Shown piece by piece: positions 16,732-25,114 of a stretch of DNA of 64,000 nt. The translations under genes were made by a program, and so were the position numbers. How positions within the stretch are numbered: position 1 is the first letter of the stretch; each line of letters starts with the position of its first letter. The DNA comes from Methylobacterium sp. J-068. GTDB taxonomy: Bacteria > Pseudomonadota > Alphaproteobacteria > Rhizobiales > Beijerinckiaceae. A model generated the notes under the pieces. It saw only the letters and a program-made list of their open reading frames with translations. It was not told the DNA's origin and made no database searches. The DNA lies in the NCBI RefSeq assembly GCF_022829445.1, contig NZ_JAKSXY010000065.1, positions 1 through 64,000 on the forward strand, read 5' to 3'.

Positions 16732-19700
16732 TCAGATGCGGCGGGGCGTGGTCGGCACCGCGTTCGGCGGCGGGGCGCCGAGGAGGCTCATCGGAGCCTC
16801 GACGGCGAGGGCCGGCGGAGGCTCGTTGGCGGCGGGGTCGGGCACCCGGGCCTTGAACGCGGCGGCCAGGGCCTTCGCGCCCGCGAGGGCCTTTGCATCG
16901 AGCTTGGCCGCGACGTCGTCGCGCTTCTTGGCGGCGTCGCTGTCGCCCTGGGCCGAGGCGGCCGAGAACCAGAGGTAGGATTGCTCCAGGTCCTGCTGGA
17001 CGCCGAGGCCGCGCGCGTAGAGCACCGCGAGGTTGTACTGGCTGTCGCGCAGGCCGAACTCGGCGCCGCGCTTGAACCATTGCGAGGCGGTGGTGAAATC
17101 GGGCTTGCCGTGGGCGCCGGGATTCTCGGCGTAGATCACCGCGAGGTTGTGCATGGCGCGGGCATTGCCGAGTTCGGCGGCGCGGCCGTACCAGAGCTTG
17201 GCCTGAGTGAGGTCGCGGGGCAGGCCGACGCCCTTCTCGTGCAGGCTGCCGAGCTTGTACTGCGCCGGCGCGTAACCGGCGCTCCCGAGCTTCTCGAAGA
17301 TCTTGGCGGCGAGCGGAACGTCGCGGGTCATGCCGCGTCCCTCGGCGGCGCGGGAGGCGAGGTCGAAGGCCGCGCTTCCGTCGCCGTCGAGGGTCGCCTT
17401 GCGCAGCTTGGCGAGCGCGGGAGGCACCACCGCGAGATCACCCGACAGGCTCGCCGCCCCGGTGAGGCGAGGCACCCCCGCCGGGGCCGCGACCGACCGC
17501 GCGGCGGCCGGAGGGGTCTCGGCCAGGGATTGCGTCGTCTGCGGATCGGGCAGCGGCTTCGGCGGGGCGCTCCCGTCGCCGGCCGGGGCATCGGCCAAGG
17601 GCGCCTCGGCGGCGCGGTTCGCATCACGGGCCATCTCGGGGGCCGGCTGGGACAGGGTCCTGGTCTCGGCCGTCACCGGCGCCGCCTCGCCGCTCGACCG
17701 GCGCGCATTCACCGCCTGGAGTGCGCCGAGGACGAGCACGATGGCGGCGAGGCCGAGGAGCAGGGGCTTGCGGCGGCGGTCGATCTCGCCACGGAGGCGT
17801 GCCAACCGGCTCTCCCGGCGCGCCGGGCTCGCAGGGCCGCGCGCGTCCTTGGACTCGAGCGAAACGGCGTGGCCCGCCGCCTCGGCCTGCGCGGCCTGCG
17901 CGGCCCGGCGGGCGGCGGCGATGAAGCTGGACTTGATGTCGCTGTCGGTGCCGGACGGCGCGTCGCTGGTTTCGACGGCCCGCTCGCGGCCCGGGCGCCC
18001 GGCGCCGGGCTCCAGGGGCAGGTCCGGACCGGTGTTGAGCGCGGCCGACAGGGAGGGCCGCTCGGAACGCAAGCCTTCCTGACGCGAGCCGTCCTGACGC
18101 AAGCCTTCCCGACGCAAGCCATCGTGCCGCGGCGTGGAGGATGTCGAAGCCGCGCGCTCGGCGAGGCTCTCACGACCCGTGCGAACCGGAGCGGCCGGTG
18201 TGGTCTCTCCCTCCAGGGTGCCGAGGCGGCCGACCAGACGTTCCAGCGCCGAGTAGACGCCGGTGAGGGTCGATTGCATGCGCTGCTCGGACGCGACCTG
18301 ATGCGCGCGCAGATCCGCGAGGCTTGCCCGCAGCAACCCGACCTCGCCGGCTTCCGAGCCCGCGCCGATGCTCTCAGCCACGGCGTTGCGCGCGGCGCGC
18401 TCCATGGCGGCCTCGATCGGAGCCTCGGACCGCAGGGCCGAGACCTGATCGAGCAGGTCGATCATGGTCCGTTCGAGGCCGGCCAGAGCCGGATCGGCGG
18501 CGCGCGAGTCGATGCGCTCGGCCAGGGCCAGGACCTGATGCTCCAGGGCGTCGAGCCCCTCGTCGCGCGGACCGTCGCCGGTGCTGATCCGGTCGAGCTT
18601 GACCGTCAGGTCGTGCAGCATGCCGTGGATGGAGGCGACGTCCTCGCCCGGCAGCACGGGCCGGCGCAGGGTCGCGCCGAGATCCTCCAGCCGGCCGATC
18701 AGGTCGCCGACCGGATTGATGTGGACGCGCTCGACCTGCTCGGCGAGGGCGTCGAGACGGTGCAGGATCGCGTCCGACTGGGCGCCCGCGTTCATCGGCG
18801 CGCTGCCGCGCAACGCGTCGAGCTTGGCCCCCATCTCCTGGATCTGCTCGCCGATGGCGGCGTCCGGGCCGGCGCGCAGGCCGCTGCGGATCTCCTCCAG
18901 CAGGGGGCGCAGTTCGGCGAAGCCGCTGCCTTCGCCCGGCCGTCCCTCCTGAAGCTGGGAGATCTGGGCGCTGATCGCCTGCAGGCCGGAGGCGAGGCTC
19001 TGGATCCGCTCCGGTCCGGCGAGCGCGGAGATCAGGCGACGGATCTCGTCGAGTTCGCGGAACAAGCCGCCGAGGACGTCCTGATCGGCGAATCCGGCCG
19101 GCGCGCCGTGGAACGCGCCATCCACCTTCGCGGCGAGGCGCTCGACATCGGCCGCGACGCGGGCGTGGACGTTCTCTGCCACATCCTCGGCCAGGCGCTC
19201 CACCTGGACGCGGATCAGCTCGATCGGCGCCGCGATGGCGGCGAGCTCGGAGGGGGCCTGCGCCCGCTGAACGTCGGCCGCGAGGGCGCGCATGGCCTGC
19301 TCCAGCGCCGTGACGTCGCGGCCGCTGGCGAGGCCGCCGATGGATTCGCGCAGGCGGCTCGTCTCGGTCTGAAGCTCGGCGATGGCGGGAGCGTTCGCCT
19401 TCGGCGCCTCGTCGCGCGCCGCCGGGGACGCGCCGCCCGCGAGTTCGCGCTGGCGCTGCCGGATCTCGCTCACGGCATCGCGGATCTCCGTCACCGCCGG
19501 CCGGCCACGACGGCCGATCGGCCGCGCCGTCGCGAGCTGCTCGCTGATGTCGGTCATCCGGCGCTCGATCTCGGCGAGCCGCTGGGTCATCTCGGGGGAC
19601 GAGGGCGGGGCCACGGCGCCGAGGCGCGCCTCGATCTCCGCGACCGGCCGGCCGGCGGCCTGCTGGGTGGCCGCGTTCTCGCGGGTCATGCGCTGGTCGA

Positions 19701-20079
19701 TGGCGTCGAGCCGCCGCATCATCTCGGACAGGGCGGTGTCGATGCCGGCAGCGGGAAGCTCTGGGGGCGCCGCCTTCGTCTCGGTATGCCGCTCGGTCGG
19801 AGCCGGGGGGACCGGCTCGGCGGCGGCCGTCGTCTCGGCGGGCGTCTCCTCGGCCGGCATCCGGCGCGGAGCCTCGAGGGCGTCCACGGGCCTCGTGGCC
19901 GGAATCGGCTCGGGCCGCGGGGCTTCGGATCGGACGGGATCGGGCCGGACGGCTCCGGGCTCGACGATCGAGGCGATCCAGGTCTCCACCGGGATTCCGG
20001 CCCGGCGAGCCACGTCGCGCGCCGCTTCGAGAACGTCGGGGTCGAAGCCTTCGAGGTTGAGCGTGGCGTTGCGTGTCAT
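16732..20079 (-). CDS. PodJ-like polar localisation protein: coiled coil, one membrane helix, Sel1 repeats
   Basis: A 1115-aa protein with the domain order of Caulobacter PodJ, which organises the cell pole. The N-terminal 45 residues (FDPDVLEAARDVARRAGIPV) form a small conserved head. A very long Glu/Arg/Ala/Leu-rich coiled-coil region follows (about 100-700). Then come a low-complexity segment with GLRQ-type repeats, one transmembrane helix near 770-793 (LLLGLAAIVLVLGALQAV), a Pro/Ala-rich linker, and at least three Sel1 repeats near 920-1070 (SAGYAPAQYKLGSLHEKG, GNARAMHNLAVIYAE, RDSQYNLAVLYARGLG). ATG 20079 is chosen from the homologous N-terminus. A CtrA-like box and a GACTC methylation site lie upstream. 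Confidence 0.8.
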   Translation of the reverse strand: MTRNATLNLEGFDPDVLEAARDVARRAGIPVETWIASIVEPGAVRPDPVRSEAPRPEPIPATRPVDALEAPRRMPAEETPAETTAAAEPVPPAPTERHTETKAAPPELPAAGIDTALSEMMRRLDAIDQRMTRENAATQQAAGRPVAEIEARLGAVAPPSSPEMTQRLAEIERRMTDISEQLATARPIGRRGRPAVTEIRDAVSEIRQRQRELAGGASPAARDEAPKANAPAIAELQTETSRLRESIGGLASGRDVTALEQAMRALAADVQRAQAPSELAAIAAPIELIRVQVERLAEDVAENVHARVAADVERLAAKVDGAFHGAPAGFADQDVLGGLFRELDEIRRLISALAGPERIQSLASGLQAISAQISQLQEGRPGEGSGFAELRPLLEEIRSGLRAGPDAAIGEQIQEMGAKLDALRGSAPMNAGAQSDAILHRLDALAEQVERVHINPVGDLIGRLEDLGATLRRPVLPGEDVASIHGMLHDLTVKLDRISTGDGPRDEGLDALEHQVLALAERIDSRAADPALAGLERTMIDLLDQVSALRSEAPIEAAMERAARNAVAESIGAGSEAGEVGLLRASLADLRAHQVASEQRMQSTLTGVYSALERLVGRLGTLEGETTPAAPVRTGRESLAERAASTSSTPRHDGLRREGLRQDGSRQEGLRSERPSLSAALNTGPDLPLEPGAGRPGRERAVETSDAPSGTDSDIKSSFIAAARRAAQAAQAEAAGHAVSLESKDARGPASPARRESRLARLRGEIDRRRKPLLLGLAAIVLVLGALQAVNARRSSGEAAPVTAETRTLSQPAPEMARDANRAAEAPLADAPAGDGSAPPKPLPDPQTTQSLAETPPAAARSVAAPAGVPRLTGAASLSGDLAVVPPALAKLRKATLDGDGSAAFDLASRAAEGRGMTRDVPLAAKIFEKLGSAGYAPAQYKLGSLHEKGVGLPRDLTQAKLWYGRAAELGNARAMHNLAVIYAENPGAHGKPDFTTASQWFKRGAEFGLRDSQYNLAVLYARGLGVQQDLEQSYLWFSAASAQGDSDAAKKRDDVAAKLDAKALAGAKALAAAFKARVPDPAANEPPPALAVEAPMSLLGAPPPNAVPTTPRRI

Positions 20080-20187
20080 CGTCAAACCTGACTCGGCGAA
20101 GTCCGTGGCTCGATCGGCGCGCGGCCCCATGGAAACGCGCCCTCGGGTTAACGGCAGATCCGGTATCCCCGACATTTGGTATTCTTG

Positions 20188-20203
20188 GTAAACACCCGGT
20201 TAA
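20188..20203 (-). promoter_or_regulatory. CtrA-like box TTAA-N7-TTTAC upstream of the podJ-like gene
   Basis: On the minus strand TTAA, seven bases and TTTAC match the alphaproteobacterial CtrA consensus TTAA-N7-TTAAC at 8 of 9 positions. It lies about 110 bp upstream of the start. A GANTC site (GACTC, 20090-20094) sits between it and the ATG. Confidence 0.45.
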
Positions 20204-20357
20204 GGCGCGGCCGATTGCGGAACCACCGGTGAAGCGCGCCGCAGCCCGATCGCCCCCTTTTCGATCAGGGCGAAATGGTTTAGATATGAACCATCAGATG
20301 CGCCGACGGCCGGGAGGCCGGTCAGGACCGCGTCGATTTCCGGGGAGATGCTGCGCG

Positions 20358-22145
20358 ATGCCAAGCTACAAGGCACCGGTCGAGGACGTCCTGTTCCTCC
20401 TGAACGACGTGTTCGCGTTCCACCGCTACGACAACCTGCGCGGCTTCTCGGACGCGTCCGCCGACGTGATCGAGGCGGTGCTGAACGAGGGCGCCAAGCT
20501 CGCCGAGACGGTGCTCGCGCCCCTGAACCCGGTCGGCGACCGGGAGGGCTGCACCCGGCATCCCGATGGCAGCGTGACGACGCCGAAGGGCTTCAAGGCG
20601 GCTTACGACACCTATGCGGGCGGCGGCTGGATGGGCCTCTCGATGCCCGAGGCCTATGGCGGCCAGGGCCTCCCGCACACGCTCAACACCGCGATCCAGG
20701 AATTCGCGTCCGGCGCCAACCTCGCCCTCGGGATGTATCCGGGCCTGACCCAGGGGGCGATGGCCGCCCTCCTCGTCCACGGCTCCGAGGAGCAGAAGGC
20801 GCTCTACCTGCCGAAGATGGTCGAGGGCGCCTGGACCGGCACCATGAACCTGACCGAGCCGCATTGCGGCACGGATCTCGGCCTCCTGAAGACCAGGGCC
20901 GTGCCGAACGGCGACGGCTCCTACAGCCTCACGGGCACCAAGATCTTCATCTCGGCGGGCGAGCACGACCTCTCCGAGAACATCGTCCACCTCGTCATCG
21001 CCCGCATCGAGGGCGCGCCGGCCGGCACCAAGGGCATCTCGCTCTTCGTGGTGCCGAAATTCCTGGTGAACGCGGACGGCTCGCTGGGCCGGCGCAACCC
21101 GGTCTCCTGCGGCTCCCTCGAGCACAAGATGGGCATCCACGGCAACTCGACCTGCGTCATGAACTACGACGGCGCCACGGGCTGGCTCGTCGGCCAGGAG
21201 AATCGCGGGCTCAACGCGATGTTCGTGATGATGAACGAGGCGCGCCTCGCGGTCGGCGTCCAGGGCCTCGGACAGTCCGAGGTCGCCTACCAGAACGCCG
21301 TCGCCTACGCGAAGGACCGGCTCCAGGGCCGCGCGCTCACCGGCGCCAAGGCGCCCGAGAAGGCCGCCGATCCGATCATCGTCCATCCCGACGTGCGCCG
21401 CACGCTGATGGGCATCCGCGCGTTCAACGAGGCCGCGCGCGCGCTCGTGCTCTGGACCGCCCTCCAGGCCGATATCGGGCACCGCTCCGACGATGCGGCC
21501 GAGCGGCAGAACGCCGAGGACCACATGGGCCTGATGACGCCCGTGGTGAAGGGCGTGCTCACCGACCGGGGCTTCGCGAACGCCGTCGAGGCGCAGCAGA
21601 TGTTCGGCGGCCACGGCTACATCGAGGAATGGGGCATGTCGCAGTTCGTGCGCGATGCCCGCATCGCGATGATCTACGAGGGCGCCAACGGCATCCAGGC
21701 GATGGACCTCATCGGCCGCAAGCTGCCCAAGGACGGCGGCCGCGCCATGATGAGCTTCCTCGGCGAGGTCCAGACCTTCATCAAGGACCACGGCGAGGAC
21801 GAGGCCATGAAGGCTTATGTCGCGCCGCTCCAGACCGGGCTGAACGACCTGCAGGGCGCCACCATGTGGTTCATGCAGAACGCCTTCACGAAGCCCGACA
21901 ACGCGGGGGCCGGCGCCACCGACTACATGCACCTCCTCGGCCTCGTCGCCATGGGCTACATGTGGGCCCGCATCGCCAAGGCCGCCCTGGCGCGGCAGGC
22001 GGAGACCCCGTCCGAGGCGATGGCGACCAAGCTGGTGGTGGGGCGCTTCTACATGGAGCGGATGCTGCCCGAGACCGCGATGCGCCTCGTGCGGATCAAG
22101 GCCGGATCGGAAACGACCATGGCGCTGGCCGCCGAGGCTTTCTAA
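20358..22145 (+). CDS. Acyl-CoA dehydrogenase, FadE-type with C-terminal extension
   Basis: A FAD enzyme that makes the trans-2,3 double bond in acyl-CoA, the first step of beta-oxidation. The 595 aa place it with the longer acyl-CoA dehydrogenases, which carry a short N-terminal (YKAPVEDVLFLLNDV) and a C-terminal acyl-CoA-dehydrogenase-C domain. Visible motifs are MNLTEPHCGTDLGLLKT (flavin/substrate site), FISAGEHD, and FGGHGYIEEWGMSQFVRDARI with IYEGANGIQ, holding the catalytic Glu. ATG 20358 begins the conserved N-terminus; the frame is open upstream without similarity. A thiolase follows on the same strand. Confidence 0.92.
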   Translation: MPSYKAPVEDVLFLLNDVFAFHRYDNLRGFSDASADVIEAVLNEGAKLAETVLAPLNPVGDREGCTRHPDGSVTTPKGFKAAYDTYAGGGWMGLSMPEAYGGQGLPHTLNTAIQEFASGANLALGMYPGLTQGAMAALLVHGSEEQKALYLPKMVEGAWTGTMNLTEPHCGTDLGLLKTRAVPNGDGSYSLTGTKIFISAGEHDLSENIVHLVIARIEGAPAGTKGISLFVVPKFLVNADGSLGRRNPVSCGSLEHKMGIHGNSTCVMNYDGATGWLVGQENRGLNAMFVMMNEARLAVGVQGLGQSEVAYQNAVAYAKDRLQGRALTGAKAPEKAADPIIVHPDVRRTLMGIRAFNEAARALVLWTALQADIGHRSDDAAERQNAEDHMGLMTPVVKGVLTDRGFANAVEAQQMFGGHGYIEEWGMSQFVRDARIAMIYEGANGIQAMDLIGRKLPKDGGRAMMSFLGEVQTFIKDHGEDEAMKAYVAPLQTGLNDLQGATMWFMQNAFTKPDNAGAGATDYMHLLGLVAMGYMWARIAKAALARQAETPSEAMATKLVVGRFYMERMLPETAMRLVRIKAGSETTMALAAEAF

Positions 22146-22157
22146 GAAGGCTCCGTG

Positions 22158-22291
22158 CCCTCTCCCCTTCGCGGGAGAGGGTGGCCCGGCCGCGAGGCCG
22201 GGTCGGGAGAGGGGAGCGCCGCGTCCGGCCATGGCGCTCCCCTCTCCCGGCTCACTGACGTTCGCCACCCTCCCCCGCGAAGGAGGGAGGG
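22158..22291. repeat. Large intergenic palindrome (134 bp), nested hairpins
   Basis: Outer arms 22158-22185 and 22264-22291 pair at 25 of 28 positions. The interior contains further G/C-rich inverted repeats, including GGGAGAGGGGAGCGCC against GGCGCTCCCCTCTCCC. This type of CCCTCTCC-rich palindrome is a common dispersed element in alphaproteobacteria. It occupies nearly the whole fadE-fadA spacer and may limit read-through or stabilise the upstream mRNA. Confidence 0.75.
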
Positions 22292-22307
22292 AAGCAAGGA
22301 AGCGCGC

Positions 22308-23516
<1,209 letters not shown>

Positions 23517-23617
23517 AGCCCGCTCGCCTCCCCATTGCCGGCCCAATGGGTTAGAGGGCGGCGCCCGCCGCCGCCCGGCGGCGGGTTCAAAACCAAGAAC
23601 ATTGAGGACACGCCACG

Positions 23618-24106
23618 ATGACGCGCCTGCTCGCCACCCTCTGCCTGACCACGGCCCTGTGCCTGCCGATCGCCGCCCGCGCCGACGACATGGCCGACCG
23701 GATCGCGACGGCCAGGGACCTCGTCCAGAAGACCACGCTCAAGAACCTGGAAGTCGGCTTCAACGGCGCCCTGGAGAAGACCGTCGCCCCGATGAAGGAC
23801 GACAAGGCCGATGCGGTCCGCAAGGAAATCCGCGCCGAGTTCGACAAGCAGCGCGAGATCATGCTCGAGGGCCTGTCGAAGGCCTATGCGGAGAAGTTCT
23901 CCCTCGACGAGCTGAAGCACCTCAGCGAGATCTACGGCGACAAGACCTACCAGAAGTTCCAGACGGTCAACGCGGATCCGGCCTCCACCGTGACCACGAT
24001 CTCGCAGGCCTCGGTGACGAAGCTCCTCAACATGCTGGCGATCGCCTCGGCCGGCGATGCCGCCGCCGGCGGGGGTGCCGCCCCCATGCCGATGCCGGCG
24101 CGCTGA
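23618..24106 (+). CDS. Secreted DUF2059 protein
   Basis: A 162-aa protein with a clear Sec signal peptide (MTRLLATLCLTTALCLPIAARA, cut near residue 22). A helical DUF2059 domain follows, ending in LKHLSEIYGDKTYQKFQ, and the C-terminal tail is low-complexity Gly/Ala/Pro/Met. It is predicted periplasmic and its function is not established. It lies about 100 bp after the thiolase gene on the same strand. Confidence 0.85.
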   Translation: MTRLLATLCLTTALCLPIAARADDMADRIATARDLVQKTTLKNLEVGFNGALEKTVAPMKDDKADAVRKEIRAEFDKQREIMLEGLSKAYAEKFSLDELKHLSEIYGDKTYQKFQTVNADPASTVTTISQASVTKLLNMLAIASAGDAAAGGGAAPMPMPAR

Positions 24107-24136
24107 CGCGACGCGGCGGGCGACCCGATGGCCGGC

Positions 24137-24997
24137 TCAAGCCGATCGCGCGAGGGCGGAGCCGCTCACTGGCAGATCCGCCATGAGCAGATCCGCCATG
24201 AGCAGATCCGCCTTGGGCAAGCCGGCCACGGGAAATCCGCCCATGATGAAGCCCGCGACCGGGGGCAGCGCCTCCAGAAGGGGCTTGGCGAAGTGATAGC
24301 CCTGGAACAGGGTCGCGCCGAGGCCGCGCAGGGTCTCGAGCTCGGCCGCCGTCTCCACGCCCTCCGCGATCACCGCGATGTCCAGCGCGCGGGCCATCGC
24401 GAGGATGCCCGCGACGATGACGCGCCGGCGCGCATCGGCGTCGATGCCGCGCAGGAGGTCCATGTCGATCTTGATCAGGTCGGGGCGGAAATTCGCCAGC
24501 AGGCTCAGGCCGGCGAAGCCCGCGCCGAAATCGTCCAGCGCCGTGAGGAAGCCCTGCCGGCGGTACTCGGAGACGATGCGCGAGACGTGGGCGGTGTCGC
24601 GGAACTTCTCGTTCTCGGTGAACTCGAACATGATCCGGTCGTGGGCGAAGCCGGCCCGCCGCGCCGCCTCCAGGGACGAGCGGATGCAGGCCGCCGGCTC
24701 GTAGACGGCGTTCGGCATGAAGTTGATCGAGAGGCGCGTCGCGTCGTCGGCCGGAAACAGGCGGCCGGCGAGTTCGATCGCCTTCACCCGCGCCGCCTGA
24801 TCGAAGCGATACACGGTCTCGGGCGTCACGCGCGCGAGGATCGAGGCGGCGGATTCACCGCCCGCGCCGCGCACCAGGGCCTCGTAGCCCCAGACGCGGC
24901 CGGCGGCGAGATCGAGGATCGGCTGAAACGCCATGGTGAATGTGAAGTCGAGTTCGGCGCCGTCGCGGCAGCCCTGGCAACCGATCCGTCCGGTCAT
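24137..24997 (-). CDS. EAL-domain cyclic-di-GMP phosphodiesterase, stand-alone
   Basis: It should hydrolyse c-di-GMP to pGpG in the cytoplasm. The 286 aa consist of one EAL domain with all catalytic elements visible: YEALVRG, the Asn in SINFMPN, FEFTENE, ALDDFGAGF, IKIDMDL, AEGVET and FQGYHFAKP. A CxxC pair (GCQGC, residues 7-10) precedes the domain and could bind metal or act as a redox switch. The C-terminal tail has an in-frame 15-bp triplication giving LLMAD repeats. ATG 24997 has GGGGA upstream. The divergent intergenic region to the FadB gene holds a CtrA-like box. Confidence 0.9.
   Translation of the reverse strand: MTGRIGCQGCRDGAELDFTFTMAFQPILDLAAGRVWGYEALVRGAGGESAASILARVTPETVYRFDQAARVKAIELAGRLFPADDATRLSINFMPNAVYEPAACIRSSLEAARRAGFAHDRIMFEFTENEKFRDTAHVSRIVSEYRRQGFLTALDDFGAGFAGLSLLANFRPDLIKIDMDLLRGIDADARRRVIVAGILAMARALDIAVIAEGVETAAELETLRGLGATLFQGYHFAKPLLEALPPVAGFIMGGFPVAGLPKADLLMADLLMADLPVSGSALARSA
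24172..24216 (-). repeat. 15-bp tandem repeat, three units, inside the EAL gene tail
   Basis: Units 24172-24186, 24187-24201 and 24202-24216 share GCAGATCCGCC; the first two are identical. They add five codons each (LLMAD-type) near the C-terminus and look like slippage expansion. Confidence 0.8.
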
Positions 24998-25053
24998 GGT
25001 CTCGTCCCCTGCCCGCAAGATGCTTCCAGCAATCCGGATTGCATCCATAAGTT

Positions 25054-25069
25054 TTGACATTGGCTTAAC
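25054..25069 (+). promoter_or_regulatory. CtrA-like box TTGA-N7-TTAAC between the EAL and FadB genes
   Basis: It matches TTAA-N7-TTAAC at 8 of 9 positions with exact spacing. It lies 57 bp from the EAL start and 46 bp from the FadB start, so either could be the target; regulation of the c-di-GMP gene is the more natural inference. Confidence 0.4.
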
Positions 25070-25114
25070 CGCGTTCGCGGACCCCACCGTTCGACGCCAA
25101 ACCGAGGATCAGCG

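Noticed and set aside
16705..20091. An open frame of over 1,100 codons on the plus strand opposite the PodJ-like gene
   Set aside because: High GC leaves antisense frames free of stops. The translation is Arg/Gly/His-rich with no family similarity, while the minus strand has clear domains.
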